Shown here in pieces: positions 6,501 through 8,818 of a stretch of DNA of 8,818 bases. The position numbers and the translations under genes were made by a program. This DNA comes from JALYNX01 sp964608055. Lineage in GTDB: Bacteria; Actinomycetota; Acidimicrobiia; Spongiisociales; ZC4RG35. The stretch covers positions 1 to 8,818 of the forward strand of contig CAZSMJ010000080.1 in NCBI GenBank assembly GCA_964608055.1, given 5' to 3'. How positions within the stretch are numbered: the stretch's first letter is position 1; each line of letters opens with the position of its first letter. The notes beneath the pieces are model-generated. The model did no database searches, had not been told where the DNA came from, and was given only the letters and a program-made list of their open reading frames with translations.

Positions 6501-7379
6501 CTAGCCGTGCGCCGGTCCGCTCCAGCTGCTCCTCCGGGAGATGCGGTTCAGCGCGGAGTCGAGGACAATCAGCAGAACGACGGTCGCCATGAATACGCTT
6601 GTGCCGCTGAACCTGTGAATGACGTTGTCAAGGGCAATGCGTCCAAGATAGTAAGCAGCCACCGAAGTAAGGATGAGACGGACGAGGTTCGCGGCGAGCC
6701 CCAGCGGGACAGCGGCCAACGTGAGCGCAATGCGGGCCCAGCCGGGACGAGGGTGCACCTGAGCGTAGGCCGCGCCCAAAACCATCAGCGCAGCGATTGC
6801 CGGAACGCTGCTACAGTCATCGGCTACCTCGAGCGTGATGTCGGGGAGATACAGCATAACGCCGTCCTGAAAGACCGGCACCCGGAGCCTACGAAGGGCT
6901 GCAGCTGTCACGCTGGCGTCGAAGAGGCGTGCCTGGTATGTGAGAGCCTTCAGCGTAACGTACGGGAGTGGGATCATGAACGTAAGAAAGGCGAGGCTCA
7001 TCCATGCGTGCCTGATCACTCGCGGGCCAGCGAGAAACAGGACCACACCCATAAGCGCGAGCGGAAAAGACAGACGCGCGATGAAGGGCTCGCCTCCGAG
7101 GGAGCCGGTCACCAGCATAACCAATGAGCAGACGAAGATCGCTAGGCCAGCCAGCGACGAGTCGAACGGCTCCACCGCGATGGCCTCTCGCCGTGTCCAT
7201 AGCAAGTAGGCGGAGATGATGGGCACCGCAAAGCCGTGGGATAGACTCGGGAACTTGGCCCATTCGGCGGCCATGTTCGCAACTACTGGTGCGTAGATCG
7301 CCAGCGTGGCGGCCACGGCGGCACCTAACGGGAGCCAGCGGGAGGCCACCCAGGTTTGGACTGCCGTGCTGCTCATCAT
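6501..7379 (-). CDS. Exosortase (transmembrane PEP-CTERM transpeptidase)
   Basis: This polytopic inner-membrane cysteine protease/transpeptidase is expected to cut PEP-CTERM proteins at their sorting signal. The protein has about eight hydrophobic segments and the three catalytic positions of the family. From ATG 7379 (292 residues) these are Cys189 in VADDCSSVPA, Arg234 in LAANLVRLILTSVAAYYLG and His255 in DNVIHRFSGTSVF. Other family marks are YAPVVANMAAEW-----SLSHGF near the N-terminus and FMIPLPYVT. The Cys motif reads CSSVP rather than the common CSG(I/L)R, so this is not a standard XrtA-like subtype. The frame is open to ATG 7469 (322 residues), but that codon lies at or before the transcription start predicted from the sigma-54 promoter at 7493-7477, so I prefer the ATG pair at 7379/7376; neither has a strong ribosome site. 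The gene ends at TAG 6501-6503 and is followed closely by epsI. Confidence 0.88.
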   Translation of the reverse strand: MMSSTAVQTWVASRWLPLGAAVAATLAIYAPVVANMAAEWAKFPSLSHGFAVPIISAYLLWTRREAIAVEPFDSSLAGLAIFVCSLVMLVTGSLGGEPFIARLSFPLALMGVVLFLAGPRVIRHAWMSLAFLTFMIPLPYVTLKALTYQARLFDASVTAAALRRLRVPVFQDGVMLYLPDITLEVADDCSSVPAIAALMVLGAAYAQVHPRPGWARIALTLAAVPLGLAANLVRLILTSVAAYYLGRIALDNVIHRFSGTSVFMATVVLLIVLDSALNRISRRSSWSGPAHG

Positions 7380-7476
7380 CGCTTGAACAACCCGATCCGG
7401 TTTCCAATCCCGCCGTGGTAACGCGCCCGGCCGAAGCTTAGTACCCGTCTTTCTTAAATATGGAGACATATTCTAG

Positions 7477-7493
7477 AGCAAAGCCGGTGCCAG
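7477..7493 (-). promoter_or_regulatory. Near-ideal sigma-54 (-24/-12) promoter of the exosortase-epsI operon
   Basis: Read on the minus strand, 7493 to 7477 is CTGGCACCGGCTTTGCT. It carries TGGCAC, then 5 bases, then TTGCT, with GG and GC exactly 10 bases apart, which is the strict RpoN arrangement. The predicted transcription start is near 7466, giving a leader of about 87 bases to ATG 7379. Together with the site at 1262, it places both the sorting enzyme and its neighbouring substrate under the same sigma factor. Confidence 0.8.
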
Positions 7494-7771
7494 CCATCGG
7501 ATGTGGGTCACTGGATGACCAAGACGAGACCGTTTTGCCCATATTCACGGAGCCTTCCGAATCGATTTCGATCTGCGCAGGCGAGGACCTGACGAGGCGG
7601 CTGACTAGCCGAATGTCGGAAGGAAGACAGCGAATGACCTCACGCGTGACCACAATTGTCAGCGGGAACCAGGCAGATAGTCCGGGTAGCGGTGCCAGAT
7701 AGGCGTCTGACCTCTGGCATACAGATTGCGGTTCAGGGGCGGCCAGCCTGTTCGCTGGAGGAAATCGCCCG

Positions 7772-7908
7772 ATGGGCTCCGTGTCCTCACCCGCCGTGAC
7801 GGCCCGCGTAGTCGTTGTCGACGATGACGACTACGTGCGGGAAGTGACGGAGATGGCCGGGAGCCCGTGGAGACGGCGCGCCGGGACCCGCCGCTGTGGA
7901 TTGCCATC
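7772..7908 (+). pseudogene. Broken response-regulator receiver (REC) domain
   Basis: From ATG 7772 the plus strand encodes TARVVVVDDDDYVREVTE, the first beta-strand and acidic pocket of a receiver domain (VVDDDD) plus the start of helix 1. The similarity then fails in that frame, but the next frame (from 7849) reads GDGREPVETARRDPPLWIAI, which looks like the DG--AVE-AR--PPDLVI segment of the same domain before its phospho-Asp strand. So roughly 15-20 residues are missing and the frame is shifted; the phospho-acceptor strand and everything after it are absent. Seen: the two pieces in order, in two frames. Inferred: a remnant of a two-component regulator. It is too short to say whether an output domain such as a sigma-54 activator once followed. 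Confidence 0.55.
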
Positions 7909-7991
7909 GAAAGAGGCGAGGAGCCCGCCGCCCGACGCCGGCGCGGGGCCTTCGGTGGCCGGCGTCGAGCTGAAGGGGAGTTGTCGCCAGG

Positions 7992-8171
7992 ATGAAGGAG
8001 GGTCGCGGAGTCGGTCGCCAATCCGCGGCGAAGGCGTGGTCGTGCCTGAAAACACGGGTTCAGGTCATGACCTCGAACCGGAACGGCAGCGACCTGTTCG
8101 CCTGCAAGTGGTTGCGGGCCCGCGATATGAACCAGCGACCCGGAGACCCTGTGGACGTCGCCCATACCTGA
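7992..8171 (+). CDS. Small hypothetical ORF (59 aa)
   Basis: The frame from ATG 7992 to TGA 8169-8171 encodes 59 residues, ending SNRNGSDLFACKWLRARDMN and then QRPGDPVDVAHT. About 80 percent of its codons end in G or C, as in the real genes here, and the composition is protein-like. A GGGGAG sits 11 bases ahead of the ATG, which is rather far; an internal ATG at codon 26 is an alternative. I do not recognise the family, and it could be the tail of a decayed gene, since an overlapping frame is also open. Confidence 0.3.
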   Translation: MKEGRGVGRQSAAKAWSCLKTRVQVMTSNRNGSDLFACKWLRARDMNQRPGDPVDVAHT

Positions 8172-8177
8172 TTTTTG

Positions 8178-8247
8178 GATCACTGCCCCAAGGCTCACGA
8201 CGTACCGAGGGGCGATCGATAGGTGGCAGAGCCCCGCGGCGGTGATC
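8178..8247. repeat. Imperfect inverted repeat GATCACTGCC / GGCGGTGATC
   Basis: The arms at 8178-8187 and 8238-8247 match at 9 of 10 positions around a 50-base spacer. They lie in the gene-free stretch 8172-8437, left of the GGGAT repeats. This could be a widely spaced operator or chance. Confidence 0.25.
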
Positions 8248-8293
8248 AGCGACCCATGGACCCCGCCCTCTCTGAAGGGTAGGCCTCTCCTTA

Positions 8294-8403
8294 GGGGATA
8301 GGGGGGATAGGCTCAGGAATATGCTCGAGGCTATCCCAGGGATACACTCGGGATCCCCCATCGAGGGGATCATCCCCTTATGGATCCTCTTATGGATCCC
8401 CCC
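8294..8403. repeat. Cluster of GGGAT/ATCCC repeats, palindromes and tandem direct repeats
   Basis: Within 110 bases lie two abutting copies of GGGGATAGG (8294-8302, 8303-8311), the palindrome TATCCCAGGGATA (8332-8344), the inverted repeat GATCCCC-6-GGGGATC (8352-8371), the palindrome GGGGATCATCCCC (8365-8377), and two copies of CTTATGGATCC at 12-base spacing (8377-8387, 8389-8399). GGGATAG at 8304-8310 also pairs with CTATCCC at 8331-8337. The shared half site is GGGAT. The array sits less than 100 bases ahead of an excisionase-like HTH gene, so it looks like a multi-site operator or recombination/replication control region. No gene is seen in 8172-8437. Confidence 0.6.
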
Positions 8404-8482
8404 TTTCTCGTCAGATCATCGCCACGACGTTCTGAAAATGACTACTTCCACTAACGCTCCCGCTGTGGCCTTCATACTAGGG

Positions 8483-8818
8483 ATGAGCGAACCGCGAAGC
8501 CGCTCCCCCATGTCGGAGACCATGCCCTCGTTGGCCGAGGTGCAGCAGGACCCGACCATCCTGACGGGGCTGCCCTGGCCCGTCATCGTCGATCTCCGCC
8601 GGCAGATCAGTCACCTTGCCGCCGACGTGGACGCGGTCTTGTACCAGACCCTGACCGAGGTCAGGACGAAGGACCAGCGGTCGGACGTCGAACCCGACCG
8701 GCTGCTCACGCCGGAGGCCGCCGCGGCGCGGTTCGGGGTCACGAAGCGATGGCTCCTCGACCACGCCGAGGAGATCCCCGGCGTCCGGCGCCTATCCCGC
8801 AAGATCGTGCGGTTCAGC
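8483..8818 (+). CDS. Excisionase-like helix-turn-helix DNA-binding protein (partial, runs off right edge)
   Basis: The frame is open to the window edge, giving 112 residues from ATG 8483. Residues about 28-62 (LTGLPWPVIVDLRRQISHLA and on) form a predicted amphipathic helix region. Residues 74-111 (DRLLTPEAAAARFGVTKRWL and on) are a winged HTH of the excisionase/MerR-like HTH_17 type: LTPEAAA--FGVTKRWLLDH is the helix-turn-helix and RRLSRKIVRF the wing. Such proteins often lie just ahead of a tyrosine integrase in integrative elements. The start is unsure: ATG 8438 is in frame upstream, ATG 8510 lies inside, and ATG 8522 has GGAG four bases before it. The repeat cluster at 8294-8403 is a plausible binding region for this protein. 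Confidence 0.75.
   Translation, partial: MSEPRSRSPMSETMPSLAEVQQDPTILTGLPWPVIVDLRRQISHLAADVDAVLYQTLTEVRTKDQRSDVEPDRLLTPEAAAARFGVTKRWLLDHAEEIPGVRRLSRKIVRFS

Noticed and set aside
6507..7127. 206-residue plus-strand frame opposite the exosortase
   Set aside because: It is a mirror frame of the exosortase membrane segments, highly charged and without family features. The minus-strand protein has all catalytic residues.
7438..7653. Minus-strand frame of 71 residues ending FALEYVSIFKKDGY, weakly like a PilZ-type ending
   Set aside because: It contains the sigma-54 promoter in its last part, its codon use is less GC-biased than that of real genes here, and the resemblance is only a few residues. 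It is most likely non-coding upstream DNA.
7659..8198. 179-residue minus-strand frame over the REC remnant
   Set aside because: Arg/Pro/Ser-rich composition typical of random frames in GC-rich DNA, with no domain signature.
8294..8403. CRISPR array
   Set aside because: The repeats are 9-13 bases, partly abutting and of mixed orientation, without regular spacers.

Overview
This window is high-GC DNA, with G/C strongly preferred at third codon positions. It comes from a Gram-negative bacterium that has an exosortase/PEP-CTERM surface-sorting system and sigma-54. The lineage cannot be fixed from the sequence. Methylomirabilota/Rokubacteria-, Gemmatimonadota- or Acidobacteriota-like soil or sediment bacteria would fit, but that is an impression only.

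Layout. (1) Positions 1-1100 are gene debris: the C-terminal end of an unrecognised plus-strand ORF (2-199), a frameshifted C-terminal piece of a phage-type replication protein (minus, 298-655), a frameshifted tyrosine-recombinase piece (minus, about 737-916), and, directly abutting it on the other strand, a piece of the N-terminal domain of malto-oligosyltrehalose trehalohydrolase, TreZ (plus, 917-1090). (2) Positions 1262-7493 form an intact PEP-CTERM/exosortase cassette: a sigma-54-type promoter, a secreted DUF3494 (ice-binding-like) protein with a C-terminal PEP-CTERM signal, a 1064-residue TPR lipoprotein of the PrsT type, and, convergent on the minus strand, an exosortase followed by epsI, driven by a second, near-ideal sigma-54 promoter at 7493-7477. 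(3) Positions 7500-8818 are again accessory: a broken response-regulator receiver domain, a possible 59-residue ORF, a dense cluster of GGGAT/ATCCC repeats, and the start of an excisionase-like helix-turn-helix protein that runs off the right edge.

How the genes probably work together: the DUF3494 protein is exported by Sec and recognised at its C-terminal VPLPSS-TM-basic signal by the exosortase (Cys/Arg/His triad present). EpsI and PrsT are known companions of exosortases in exopolysaccharide-linked sorting. Sigma-54 promoters in front of both the substrate and the sorting enzyme suggest that one enhancer-binding regulator, PrsK/PrsR-like in other PEP-CTERM systems, switches both on. No such regulator is intact in the window. 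No RNA gene, CRISPR array or complete insertion sequence was seen.
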